NCBI GenBank assembly: GCA_027080405.1 | Contig: JALWSL010000398.1 | Location: forward strand, 1 to 19,726 | Length of the DNA: 19,726 nucleotides | Direction of reading: 5' to 3' | Origin: Planctomycetaceae bacterium | Lineage (GTDB): Bacteria; Planctomycetota; Planctomycetia; Planctomycetales; Planctomycetaceae | Part shown: piece by piece, positions 7,418 through 16,100 of the stretch | Position numbering within the stretch: the first letter of the stretch is position 1 | Layout of the letters: the number at the start of each line of letters is the position of its first letter | Notes under the pieces: model-generated | What the model was told of the DNA's origin: nothing | Databases searched by the model: none | Seen by the model: the letters and a program-made list of their open reading frames with translations, nothing else | Made by a program: the position numbers and the translations under genes

Positions 7418-8918
7418 ACCTTCGCCTGAGAATATCTTGCTGGAAATGACGAATATTTCCAAAAGCTTCGGGCCGACTGTCGCTTTGGATGAAGTCTCTT
7501 TTTCTGTCCGGGCGGGCCAGGTGACTGCGCTGATTGGTGAAAATGGAGCAGGGAAAAGCACGTTGATGCGTTTACTCAGCGGGGCCATTCTGCCTGATCA
7601 GGGGATAATGAAATTGGCCGGTGAGATTTACAGTCCCCACGATCCCCACGATGCCAGGCTTGGCGGTGTCAGCATGATCTATCAGGAACTGACCATCGCG
7701 GAGGATTTGAGTATCGAGGATAACCTGATGCTTGGGTGTGAATCGTCCCGATTCGGCTTCCTCGATCGTACCGAACAGCGCAGGCGGATTCTCGATGTTC
7801 TTGAAATGCTCGGGTTGGCTCATCTTTCCGTCAAAACACCTGCCCGGTTGCTCTCTTCTGCCCAGCAGCAACTGGTTGAGATTGCCAGGGCACTGGTTGT
7901 GGAATCGCGCGTTGTCATTTTTGATGAACCAACCAGTTCGTTGACGGCTCAGGATACCGAAAAACTGTTTCGGGTGATCGGCACGTTAAAACAGCAGGGC
8001 ATGGCGATCGTCTATATCAGCCATTTCCTGGAAGAGATTCGTGAAATTTGTGATCGATATGTTGTCCTGCGTGATGGCCGCAGTGTCGGCAGTGGCACAC
8101 TGAAAAATACGACGGATGACGATATTGTGCGTCTGATGATCGGACGTGAAGTGAACGATCTGTTTCCCCAGGTTCCTCACCAATCAGGTGACGTATTACT
8201 GGAAACGGACAACCTGTGCGGGGCAAATATCCCGACCGGCGTTTCTTTCGAGTTGAGACGGGGGGAGATTTTGGGGTTATCGGGACTGATCGGTTCAGGT
8301 CGTACCGAATTGCTGCGGCATCTGTATGGTCTGGACGAAATTCGCCAGGGAAAAGTCAGAATCGCCACCATCCCGTTTCACCCTTCTCCGAAACGATCTG
8401 TTCGGAAAGGGATGGGGTTCGTTTCGGAAGATCGAAAGACGGAGGGACTCGCACAGGGAATGTCGATTGAAGACAATCTGACTCTGTCCGCTCTGGATCC
8501 CTATTCCCGATGGGGAGTTCTCGACCTGAAACGACGACGGGATGCATCGGTAACGTGGATGAAAAGTTTGCAGGTCAAGGCAACTACAGCGGCGCAGCCC
8601 GTCAGCGATCTGTCAGGAGGAAATCAGCAGAAGGTGGCCATTGCGAGAGTGATGCATCAGGAAGCAGAGATTCTGCTTCTGGATGAACCGACCCGCGGTA
8701 TCGATGTGGGAACCAAGGCGGAAATTTATCGGTTAATTGGTGAGCTGGCCGCTGCCGGGAAAGCTGTCCTGTTCGTCAGTTCCTATCTTCCGGAACTGAT
8801 GGCGATTTGCGACAGAATTGGCGTGATGTCACAAGGGCAGCTTGTCGACGTACGCAAAAGATCGGATTGGTCGGAGGAAGAAATTATGCAGGTCTCAACC
8901 TCTATTGTCCGCCATTGA
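7407..8918 (+). CDS. Sugar-type ABC importer ATPase with two nucleotide-binding domains (RbsA/MglA/XylG class)
   Basis: 503 aa, the usual length for this class. NBD1: Walker A GENGAGKST at 44-52, signature region LSSAQQQ at 149-155, Walker B VVIFDEPTS at 169-177, H-loop H206. NBD2: family-typical degenerate Walker A GLIGSGRTE at 293-301, SEDRKTEGL at 340-348, signature LSGGNQQK at 402-409, Walker B ILLLDEPTRGID at 422-433, and SSY in place of the H-loop. It would energise a CUT2 monosaccharide permease at the cytoplasmic face. The start at 7407 has TAGGGA six bases upstream and gives the family-typical N-terminus; the frame stays open to an ATG at 7338, but that would bury more of ddl. The start overlaps the ddl stop (ATGATAGATGA), suggesting translational coupling. 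No permease or sugar-binding protein is in the window, so its partners must be encoded elsewhere. Substrate cannot be told. Confidence 0.94.
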   Translation: MIDEPSPENILLEMTNISKSFGPTVALDEVSFSVRAGQVTALIGENGAGKSTLMRLLSGAILPDQGIMKLAGEIYSPHDPHDARLGGVSMIYQELTIAEDLSIEDNLMLGCESSRFGFLDRTEQRRRILDVLEMLGLAHLSVKTPARLLSSAQQQLVEIARALVVESRVVIFDEPTSSLTAQDTEKLFRVIGTLKQQGMAIVYISHFLEEIREICDRYVVLRDGRSVGSGTLKNTTDDDIVRLMIGREVNDLFPQVPHQSGDVLLETDNLCGANIPTGVSFELRRGEILGLSGLIGSGRTELLRHLYGLDEIRQGKVRIATIPFHPSPKRSVRKGMGFVSEDRKTEGLAQGMSIEDNLTLSALDPYSRWGVLDLKRRRDASVTWMKSLQVKATTAAQPVSDLSGGNQQKVAIARVMHQEAEILLLDEPTRGIDVGTKAEIYRLIGELAAAGKAVLFVSSYLPELMAICDRIGVMSQGQLVDVRKRSDWSEEEIMQVSTSIVRH

Positions 8919-10299
8919 GGAAACTGAAGGTGAACACATCGGTAATGTTTGTAAAACGCGGTTCGATGCTTAGTCGTACATATCTCCGGTCGGCGGAAAC
9001 AACTGCAGAGGCCGTCAGTGAGGTTCCGGAAGAAACCGGTGCAACAACCGGTGCAAACCCGACGCCCCCCACGGGATTTCCGCGTATCTGGTTGAGCCAC
9101 GGCTGTGGACGGGACATCGACTTCCTCAACGAAAGCAGTTGAAAGTGGGTTCGTTTCTGTTTGGCCCGCCATGTTTCTTTAATCGGAATATAGACGGGGT
9201 TCTTTTTCTTTCGACGTCCCTGATGAAGTGATATTCGATATTTTTTCTCCGCTTTGTCAAAAATGATATTCACTCTTTCAACTGATTCCCGTTCTGTTCC
9301 CGCATATCGAATGACAGTCAGGCGAGCCCGGTTGCCCACGATTTTTCCTGCCGAGTGACTGACTGTTACCGTGTAATACCCGGATGCGGCAATGGCACAC
9401 ACATACTGTTCGTAGCAGTTTTCCTGTTTCGGGCCGGAACCTTCATGCAGCAGGGCTCCCCCGGATTGCGTATAACGGTTGGAAAAGGAACATCTCGTTC
9501 CGAGGGGCTCATCAATGGTCAAATCCAGATCCGCCTCTCCCGACCACTCCAGTTTCAGTTGCAGATCGCGCTGCAGGGCTTGAGCCCGGGATTTCCTCAA
9601 CGCTACCAGAGCTTTTACCTGATTGTTTTTTTTCAACTTGAGTTCCGTTTCGGCCAGAACATTCAACGCTCTTTCGTGTTGCAGTTGATAATCGTCGAAC
9701 CAATAATAGGTGAGAATACCAGTGGCGGCCCAAAGAATGGAATCGATCTGTTTCAGTTGAACGGCAAGCTTCAGCCCCAGCAAATACGGCTCCGGTCGGG
9801 TTGGTTGGATTTCGGAAACCTGTCGATACAGTTTCAGCGCTTGGGCGGGGGCTTTCAGGCGAACCAGATAGGCGGCTGAGCCGAGCAGGTTGGGAATATC
9901 AGTCGCGTTGAAGTCTGTCATCGAAAGTAACATCCGTTCGACTTCTTTTTTCGGATATTTTTCGATTTCCATCGATAGCGCCAAGACCTCATACATCCAC
10001 GGCTGAGGCTGTCCGGACAACAGGGCGGCCTGGAGGGCGGCGATAATCTGTTTGAAATTCTTTTCCTTCCAAAGCCGTTGAATCACTTTGCGAATTTGTG
10101 CATCGGTACGATTCTGTTGAAAGTACTGCTGCCAGATTTTCTCCGCAGGCTCTTTTCCGATTTGGGAGAAGGGATCGAAATCCTGATTACCTGCATCGCT
10201 GTCTGTATTTCCGGGGGGAGCAAAACAGTTATATGTTGCTGTATTAGCCCGGAATAAAAAGAGGGCAGATCGGGAAAACCGACTCCCAATCTGCCGCAT
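8902..10299 (-). CDS. TPR-like/DUF2135-like protein with secretin-like C-terminal motif (start uncertain)
   Basis: Up to 465 aa. Residues 50-235 are helical and TPR-like (QALKLYRQVSEIQPTRPEPY at 153-172). Residues 247-333 resemble DUF2135/YfaP beta domains: KLEWSGEADLDLTIDEPLGT, a Ser-Gly-Gly turn at 279-281, YEQYV, and SGYYTVTVSH. After a basic stretch (360-395), residues 412-461 (VGFAPVV, then AVVSADRRYVRLSIEPRF, then FTFSF) look like the strand segment of the secretin beta domain in planctomycete secretins. Function is unknown. It lies 59 bases after the VWA gene. The N-terminus is suspect: no good signal peptide, and a strong terminator hairpin (10256-10295) spans codons 2-15, so initiation may be further in or a frameshift may have removed the original leader. 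The 3' end overlaps the ABC gene by 17 bases in convergent orientation. The gene itself is convincing; the start is not. Confidence 0.82.
   Translation of the reverse strand: MRQIGSRFSRSALFLFRANTATYNCFAPPGNTDSDAGNQDFDPFSQIGKEPAEKIWQQYFQQNRTDAQIRKVIQRLWKEKNFKQIIAALQAALLSGQPQPWMYEVLALSMEIEKYPKKEVERMLLSMTDFNATDIPNLLGSAAYLVRLKAPAQALKLYRQVSEIQPTRPEPYLLGLKLAVQLKQIDSILWAATGILTYYWFDDYQLQHERALNVLAETELKLKKNNQVKALVALRKSRAQALQRDLQLKLEWSGEADLDLTIDEPLGTRCSFSNRYTQSGGALLHEGSGPKQENCYEQYVCAIAASGYYTVTVSHSAGKIVGNRARLTVIRYAGTERESVERVNIIFDKAEKKYRISLHQGRRKKKNPVYIPIKETWRAKQKRTHFQLLSLRKSMSRPQPWLNQIRGNPVGGVGFAPVVAPVSSGTSLTASAVVSADRRYVRLSIEPRFTNITDVFTFSFLNGGQ
10256..10295 (-). terminator. Intrinsic terminator downstream of the VWA gene
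   Basis: On the minus strand GGCAGATTGGGA (10295-10284) pairs with TCCCGATCTGCC (10275-10264): 12 pairs including one U-G wobble, with an eight-base loop. CTCTTTTTATT follows directly, with five U at 10260-10256. It sits about 65 bases after the VWA stop, where a terminator is expected, but begins two bases after the first possible ATG (10299) of the downstream gene. Confidence 0.8.
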
Positions 10300-10358
10300 T
10301 TCTTCTGTGACTAATAAAACTCGACCTGCCCGAATAAGCCGGGAGAGACGAAACTGAT

Positions 10359-12857
10359 CTAATTCAGCCCTTTTTTTTTCGCTGTCGGGGCAACTTTTTG
10401 TGGCGGGATGCTGAAGAAACCACCACCGCCTCCGAAGCCGCCACCTCCGAGACCACCTCCGCCTCCGAAGCCGCCTTGACCGCCTCCACCGAAGCCGCCA
10501 CCACCACCGACCAGTCCTCCGCCACGACCGCCCAGTGTCTGGACCGGAATAACAAGGTCTGCAACGGGATAGACACGCGTTGGTGTAATTTCGTCGGCTT
10601 TGGTCTGCGTCGTGATTTTCATCACTTCGTCTTCGACAACCCAGGTCAACTCCTCATTAGGCATATTCTCCAGCATGATTTTCAACGCACTTTTCAGGGT
10701 GATACCAGAGATAATCAGATTGACCGGTTCGTCTGTGGGAACACCCGCTTCTTCCAGAACAAGCGTGTCGAGACGAATGTTGATTCCGTGCTGCTCACCG
10801 ATGATCTGCACGGCGTCAGACAGGGGAGTATCAACAAAATTGAACTCTGTATCTTCCTGCAAAGCCTTTCGAATGAGTCGTTCGGTCGGACTGTCGTCTT
10901 TCAGGTCGACTGATGCCCATTTCTTTCGCCTTTCGGTAAGTGCTTTCCACACAGGTGCGGGCGGATAGCGGACGGGCGGTTCGTCCGGGAAGGCAACGTG
11001 GGAAAATTCAACTTCTGTCAGCGTTTCCAAAAACCGGTCTGCCCGCAGAAGCCGGAGGTATCGGGCGTCTTCCAGATTCTTGGCTGCGACCGAAGTGAAC
11101 CGCGCAACCCTTGCCGTTCCGCTCGACGGAGCGAGCTCGACAGCAGCCTTCGCCACTTCCTGAGCGTCCATATAAGCAGGGGAGTTTCCATGCACCCCGT
11201 CATCGATCAAGGCACGAACCTGATCGATCAGTTGTTCCAGTCGTTCTTCTTCAAGTGTCAAATCTTCAATAACCCGTCGACGGGCTTCCTGTTCCGCAAG
11301 TTGCTGCTCGTAACGAATACGATCATTATCGATCTTCTCTTTTCGGGCACGAACTTCGAGAATCACGTGTCCGACCTTGCGTAAAAGCTGTCTTCTGAGT
11401 TCAGGATCGATATCTGTTGCATTCTGAACCGTCCCCTGAGCCGCCTTCAGGATGGACAACGCTGCAACCGGATCCTGTCCGGTTATTTCTCTGGCTTCCT
11501 GAACAGCCTGATCAACCTGCAGACTGAGCTTTTCCCCCGCAACGATCGATTTGTTCTTGAACTGTTCAATTAAATCCTTTTCCACGTCCGAAGGAGCGTC
11601 CGTCCGTTCCTTTTCCAATTCATCCAATTCGGAAACAATGGAGGGTTTCCCTGTGTCCTTTGCGTCCTTCGGTTGCAGCATCGCCACCTGATAGACAGTC
11701 GCCATTTTTCTAGCCGCCCGGTTGGCAGGGTCGAACTGCAGAAGCCTTTTTGAAATGTTGACCGCACCGGCCGCATCGGAATGCTTTACAGCCTGATTCG
11801 CCTGAGCCAGCAGGGAGGCAACCTGATTCTCGAATCGCACCTGAGCCGCCCGCATGACAACATTTCCTGCGGTGGGCACACTCAAACCGGCATCTTCCTT
11901 CGCTCGCAGATAAAGTGCTCTTACTGCAACATGTTCAGCCGGAGATTTTGTCAGGTCGAAATTCACAGAAGCCGAATTATTGGCGTCACCGAGGGACACG
12001 CGGGCCTGTTCCGATTTCCCGTGAAGCTGTGCCAGATAAATTGTAGATCGGTCTGCTCGAACAGGCAGTGCTGTTGCGGGCAGAACCTGCAGGTTATTCG
12101 ACACCTGTATCGTTTGAGGATACCAGACCTTTTCGCCAACTATCTGTGCAAGCTGGGTAGCCGCTTTCTCTGAAGAAACCTGGGCGGAATCCTCAAGGAC
12201 TACTCCCCCACTTCGAATGGCGAGGATTCCCAGCAACTGCATATCAGTCTGAGCACCGACAACATAGCTGTTCAAAGGAATCTGACGATCGGAAAACCGC
12301 TTGACCAGTTCGCTCAGTCTTTCGGCAGAAATCAATCGAGCCGCACTGTAGCCATCCCCAACGTAAACCATCGCGGCGGTTTTGTCAGAGTCAAAAGATT
12401 TCAAGCCGTTCTCCAACGCAGCAGAAAAGTTCGTTGCCCCGGCTGGAATCCGTTTTTGCAGCTTTGCCTGCACCCCGTTTGCTGTTTCGCGGGAAAGCGG
12501 GACAAACCCTTTCGTCAACGGAGTCTGATCAACATCGATCGCCCAGACAGCAACACGGGTTTTCGATGAGAGTTGACCGAACAGCGATTTGACGATCGCC
12601 ATCGATCGCTGGCGATACTCCCCAACCGCAGAGGCAGAGGTATCGACCAGAATCAGAAGTTGCTCGGGAGCCTGCTTCACCTCAGCTGCTTTTTTGTCCA
12701 ATGTGAGAGCAACAGAGGCGTATCTCTCCCCTTCGGGAGACTGGTAGATCTTCAGCTCCCCGCTGAGAGGCAAATTCCCGGCCTGGGTGGTTTGAAGGGC
12801 AGAGCTTGCAATACTAAACAGGGCAATCGCTGCGAGCCAATGTGTCGTTCGAATCAT
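10359..12857 (-). CDS. Exported VWA-domain protein with secretin/STN N-domain and Gly-rich tail
   Basis: 832 aa. Signal peptide 1-26 (hydrophobic WLAAIALFSIASSAL, cleavage near TQA-G). A von Willebrand factor A domain spans about 67-240, with a complete metal site: DTSAS (D72, S74, S76), T142 in GATNF and D168 in VGDGYS. Residues 340-600 are helical and TPR/coiled-coil-like, with a strongly charged coiled coil at about 500-545. Residues 665-770 match the secretin and TonB short N-terminal domain (FNFVDTPLSDAVQIIGEQHG, later ITLKSALKIMLE, LTWVVEDEVMKI). No secretin barrel follows; instead there is a tail of about 37 mostly Gly/Phe residues (777-813) and a Lys-rich end. Start: GGGAGA about nine bases upstream of the ATG; a TACAAT -10 candidate lies at 12940-12935. 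It is followed by a terminator and then the TPR/DUF2135-like gene. Role unknown; metal-dependent protein binding in the periplasm or on the surface is likely. Confidence 0.92.
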   Translation of the reverse strand: MIRTTHWLAAIALFSIASSALQTTQAGNLPLSGELKIYQSPEGERYASVALTLDKKAAEVKQAPEQLLILVDTSASAVGEYRQRSMAIVKSLFGQLSSKTRVAVWAIDVDQTPLTKGFVPLSRETANGVQAKLQKRIPAGATNFSAALENGLKSFDSDKTAAMVYVGDGYSAARLISAERLSELVKRFSDRQIPLNSYVVGAQTDMQLLGILAIRSGGVVLEDSAQVSSEKAATQLAQIVGEKVWYPQTIQVSNNLQVLPATALPVRADRSTIYLAQLHGKSEQARVSLGDANNSASVNFDLTKSPAEHVAVRALYLRAKEDAGLSVPTAGNVVMRAAQVRFENQVASLLAQANQAVKHSDAAGAVNISKRLLQFDPANRAARKMATVYQVAMLQPKDAKDTGKPSIVSELDELEKERTDAPSDVEKDLIEQFKNKSIVAGEKLSLQVDQAVQEAREITGQDPVAALSILKAAQGTVQNATDIDPELRRQLLRKVGHVILEVRARKEKIDNDRIRYEQQLAEQEARRRVIEDLTLEEERLEQLIDQVRALIDDGVHGNSPAYMDAQEVAKAAVELAPSSGTARVARFTSVAAKNLEDARYLRLLRADRFLETLTEVEFSHVAFPDEPPVRYPPAPVWKALTERRKKWASVDLKDDSPTERLIRKALQEDTEFNFVDTPLSDAVQIIGEQHGINIRLDTLVLEEAGVPTDEPVNLIISGITLKSALKIMLENMPNEELTWVVEDEVMKITTQTKADEITPTRVYPVADLVIPVQTLGGRGGGLVGGGGGFGGGGQGGFGGGGGLGGGGFGGGGGFFSIPPQKVAPTAKKKGLN

Positions 12858-12972
12858 TGTGTTGCATCTCCCGAGTCGGGTTTATCGCGCATCGTTGGTA
12901 ACTGTCCGCAACTCGTTACGGAATTTCAATCCAGATTGTATCCTGAGTTTCGACCCTCTGAGAAGCTTTTTC

Positions 12973-13000
12973 TTGTGAATTTGTTCCGTTCGAGTAGAAT
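12973..13000 (+). promoter_or_regulatory. Sigma70-like promoter of the small gene
   Basis: TTGTGA (12973-12978) and TAGAAT (12995-13000) are separated by 16 bases. The expected start of transcription near 13007 leaves about 20 bases before the ATG at 13028, just enough for the ribosome-binding site AGGGGA at 13015-13020. The tight fit of promoter, ribosome-binding site and frame supports a real unit. Confidence 0.55.
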
Positions 13001-13027
13001 TTCCCAAATTCAAAAGGGGAAGCCGTC

Positions 13028-13153
13028 ATGGGAAGTCCAGCCCTTACAGACCGCTTCAATCGGCAGGATGCCGTAAATCGGTACAACCACTACAAAGCGA
13101 CCCCGTCCGGCCCCCCAAAGCCTGTTTTGCAGGAAGAACCGTTTTTTCAGTAA
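13028..13153 (+). CDS. Small protein of 41 aa, unknown
   Basis: A short frame on the strand opposite to both neighbours: MGSPALTDRFNRQ at the N-terminus, a central RYNHYK, a Pro-rich stretch (ATPSGPPKPV) and EEPFFQ at the end. It has no membrane segment, signal peptide or Cys. Support comes from an excellent ribosome-binding site (AGGGGA, seven bases before the ATG), a promoter-like pair at 12973-13000, a sensible polar composition without rare-residue runs, and a position that overlaps neither neighbour. I recognise no family. It could be a free-standing small regulator or adaptor, or part of a leader. Coding by chance over 41 codons is not negligible, so conservation in relatives is the deciding evidence. 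Confidence 0.55.
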   Translation: MGSPALTDRFNRQDAVNRYNHYKATPSGPPKPVLQEEPFFQ

Positions 13154-13194
13154 CGCCCCCACAATGGCAGTTGTGTGCCGTTTCGTTTGAGAAT

Positions 13195-16100
13195 CTATTT
13201 CTCTTTCTTCTGCTCGCTCTTTTTCTTCAACGTGCTGAGGTATTCGACCACGTCAACCAGTTCTTTTTCGGTCATCACTTTTTGTAAATCGGCTGGCATC
13301 AGGGAGGTGTTCTGCTTGACCAGATCGTCCAGGTCGTCCCGTTTGATCGTTTTGACGATCCCCTCTGCATTTTTGATGGAAACTTCGTCATCTGTTTCAC
13401 TGACCAGCAAACCGGAAAAGGTCGTTCCATCTGCGGCAACTGCCGTGTACGTTTCGTAATTGTGACTGATGCCGGCTGAAGGATACAGAATCGATTCGAA
13501 CAACGCCTGTTTGCTCAACTTGGCACCAATTTCGGATAGATCGGGCCCCACTTCTTTCCCCAGACCATTTATCTGATGACATTTGGAACAGGTGCCATGC
13601 GTGAAAAAAACGAGTCTGCCGTTCTTCATGTCACCTTTTCGCTTGGCCAGGTCGGAAACCGGAGGCAGTGGTTTGGCATCTTTCGATGGAGGAAGCGGAT
13701 ATTTTCTGTTCGCAAACTTCCGGATATTCTTTTGCGGAGCCGCATGCAGCACCGCGGCGATCGCATGTTCGAGAGATGGATCAACGTGTCCCTTTTGGGC
13801 GAATTGCATCACACGAGCCGTTCCGTTTTTTGTGTGCCCCAACCCTTTGATTGCCGCTCGTCGAACGTCGATACTGATCCTGTCATTTTCCATGACCGGA
13901 CCGAGCAGTCCGACAATCGCGTTTTCTCCTGAAAGCCCCAGTACCTGTGCCACGTTGACCGCTTTGGTTTTGTCCTTCCCGCGAAGTGCCTTGTTGATTG
14001 TCTTCCAGTCTTTCTTTTGAATCAACACGCGAATGGCATCGACTCCCAATTGTGAATCGGAATGTTTCGCTGCGATATCGAGCAACTGGGGATAGCGATC
14101 GGTGAGGGAAAATCGATTCACTGTCGATATGAAAAGCTCCGATTCCGGTTCTTCATCAAGCAGTTTCTGTAACGCCGCCTTATACTCGGGGGTTTTAAGG
14201 AAGTCGCTACCGTCTAACCGTTTGATCGCCTCGGCAACAATAAACTCGACCCGCTTCGCATCACCCGCTGGAGGATTGAAGGCCAAATCGGCTAGCAGAT
14301 TCTGATCGACCTGCGGCGCGAAATCGAGTGAACGAAAATAGCGGGGCAGATCTGCCAGAGATGTTTTCTCATCACGAATAATTTGTGCCAGCAGTTTCGC
14401 TGTTTGTGAACCGCGCGAACGCCAGACGATATCGCGACCAGCTGGTGTGTCCCAGTGGCCGTTGTTGCGATTCATCCACTCCTTCAAACAATCGTCCCAT
14501 CGTCCCTCTGCTGCAATGCCGAGCGCCTCCAGATACCAGCGATCTTTACCGTCGTGCTGCATCGCAAGTATTGCCCAGTACGGGGCGACAAACGGAACGC
14601 TCCTGATTTCGTGTAAACCGACAAGCAGTTCCCGCCGGACTGCCGGGGAAGGATCCCTGAAGTTGATCACATCCATCACGTCTTCGTGGGAAATTTCGTT
14701 TCTCAGTTGACGAACCAGTCGAATCGCGGTGATGCGGATATCCGGATTTTCATCCTGCAAAGCGGTACGAATCAGTTTCACTTTACGGGCTTTGTCGATG
14801 TTCAGCTTGCCAAGCACCCACAAGGCGCGGGCGCGGTGTCGCTGGTTTTTCGACTGGTACAACTCTCTCAACGCAGTTTCCGACTGCCCCGCTGCCTGAT
14901 GTAAGGCGGTCCAGCCCAGGTAGCGCGTAGCCAGATTGGGGCTTTTCAGCGCTGCGATGGCTCCTGCGGTCGAAGATAAATCGACTGTCGGGATTTTGTA
15001 AGCCGTATTGGGCGGGGTAACGCGAAAAATGCGACCCCGTTCGTCGTCTCCCATCCGGTGCCCCCCCACACCGGGATCGTACCAGTCAGCAATGAACAGG
15101 GAACCATCCGGCGCGATGCAGACATCACTCGGGCGGAACCATTTATCATTCACGCCTTCGAGAATCGGGTACGCTTTCGCGCTGTAGCCTGCTCCCTTCG
15201 GCTTGACGACGTAACACCGCGCCACATTCGGACCGGCATCGGAGTGAATCAGCTGATTGCGATACAATTCGGGAAGTAATTCCCCTTCATAAACCAAAAT
15301 GCCGGTCGGAGAACCCGCCCCCGTCTGCAACAGGTTCGGCACCACACCGGGATCATTCTGATGAAAATGCCGCAACGGAATTTCGGGATGCTGTCCGGTA
15401 CGGGGCACCTTCCAACTGGCTCCGGTGAATTCATCTTTGTAGCCGTAGTTGCCATACTCCATCACAAAATTGATACGCGTTCCGCGGTTGCCATCATCGT
15501 CATTATCACTTTGCCAAAGTGAACCGAACGAATCGACACAAACCTCCCAGTTATTGCGAAAATCCCAAGCGAGTGTTTCAAATTCGGAACCGTCCGGATT
15601 ACAGCGGAAAACCATCCCCTCCTGATAGGGCTTGCGGGAACTGTCTACAACATTTCCCATTTTATCGATGATCGTTTTCCCGTTTTTATCCTTGATTTGC
15701 CCTCCATGGTTCCCGAAATTGAAGTAGAGCTTGCCGTCCGGCCCGAACACAAACGCATGAATTCCGTGATCATGCTGAGCACCGCCGATGCCGGTAAACA
15801 GAATCTCTTTCCGGTCCGCCTTGTCGTCGCGATCATCATCAATCAGATAAAAAACATTCTCGCCAACCGAGATCAGCACACGATTATCAAGCAGGCAAAT
15901 TCCGTGAGCCGAATCGATATCGTGCCCCTGATAGAACGTTTTTGTCTTGTCGGCTTTGCCATCGCCATCGGTATCCTCAAGAATGACGATGCGGTCCCCC
16001 TTCACATTGCCGGGCGTTTCCTTGTTGCGGAATTTGCGATAATTGACTCCCTCGCAAACCCATACCCGACCGCGTGCATCAATCTCCATATTTGTCGGGT

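Larger units (their letters stand above)
12858..13194. other. Intergenic region holding a small plus-strand gene
   Basis: 337 bases between two minus-strand genes. It carries the 41-codon gene at 13028-13153 with its promoter (12973-13000), and a TACAAT box on the other strand (12940-12935) that may serve the VWA gene, forming a divergent promoter zone. A short hairpin (CACAA/TTGTG, 13161-13176) lies just after the small gene but lacks a good U-run on either strand, so no firm terminator for the 1703-aa gene was found. Confidence 0.55.

Noticed and set aside
10320..10345. CCCG/CGGG inverted repeat between the VWA gene and its neighbour as a terminator
   Set aside because: Only four pairs and no clean U-run next to it; the 12-pair hairpin at 10256-10295 is the convincing terminator.
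10398..10913. A 171-codon plus-strand frame starting with a Thr/Ala/Ser/Glu-rich repeat
   Set aside because: The repeat is the mirror of the Gly-rich tail codons of the VWA gene on the other strand; the rest is antisense to the secretin N-domain.
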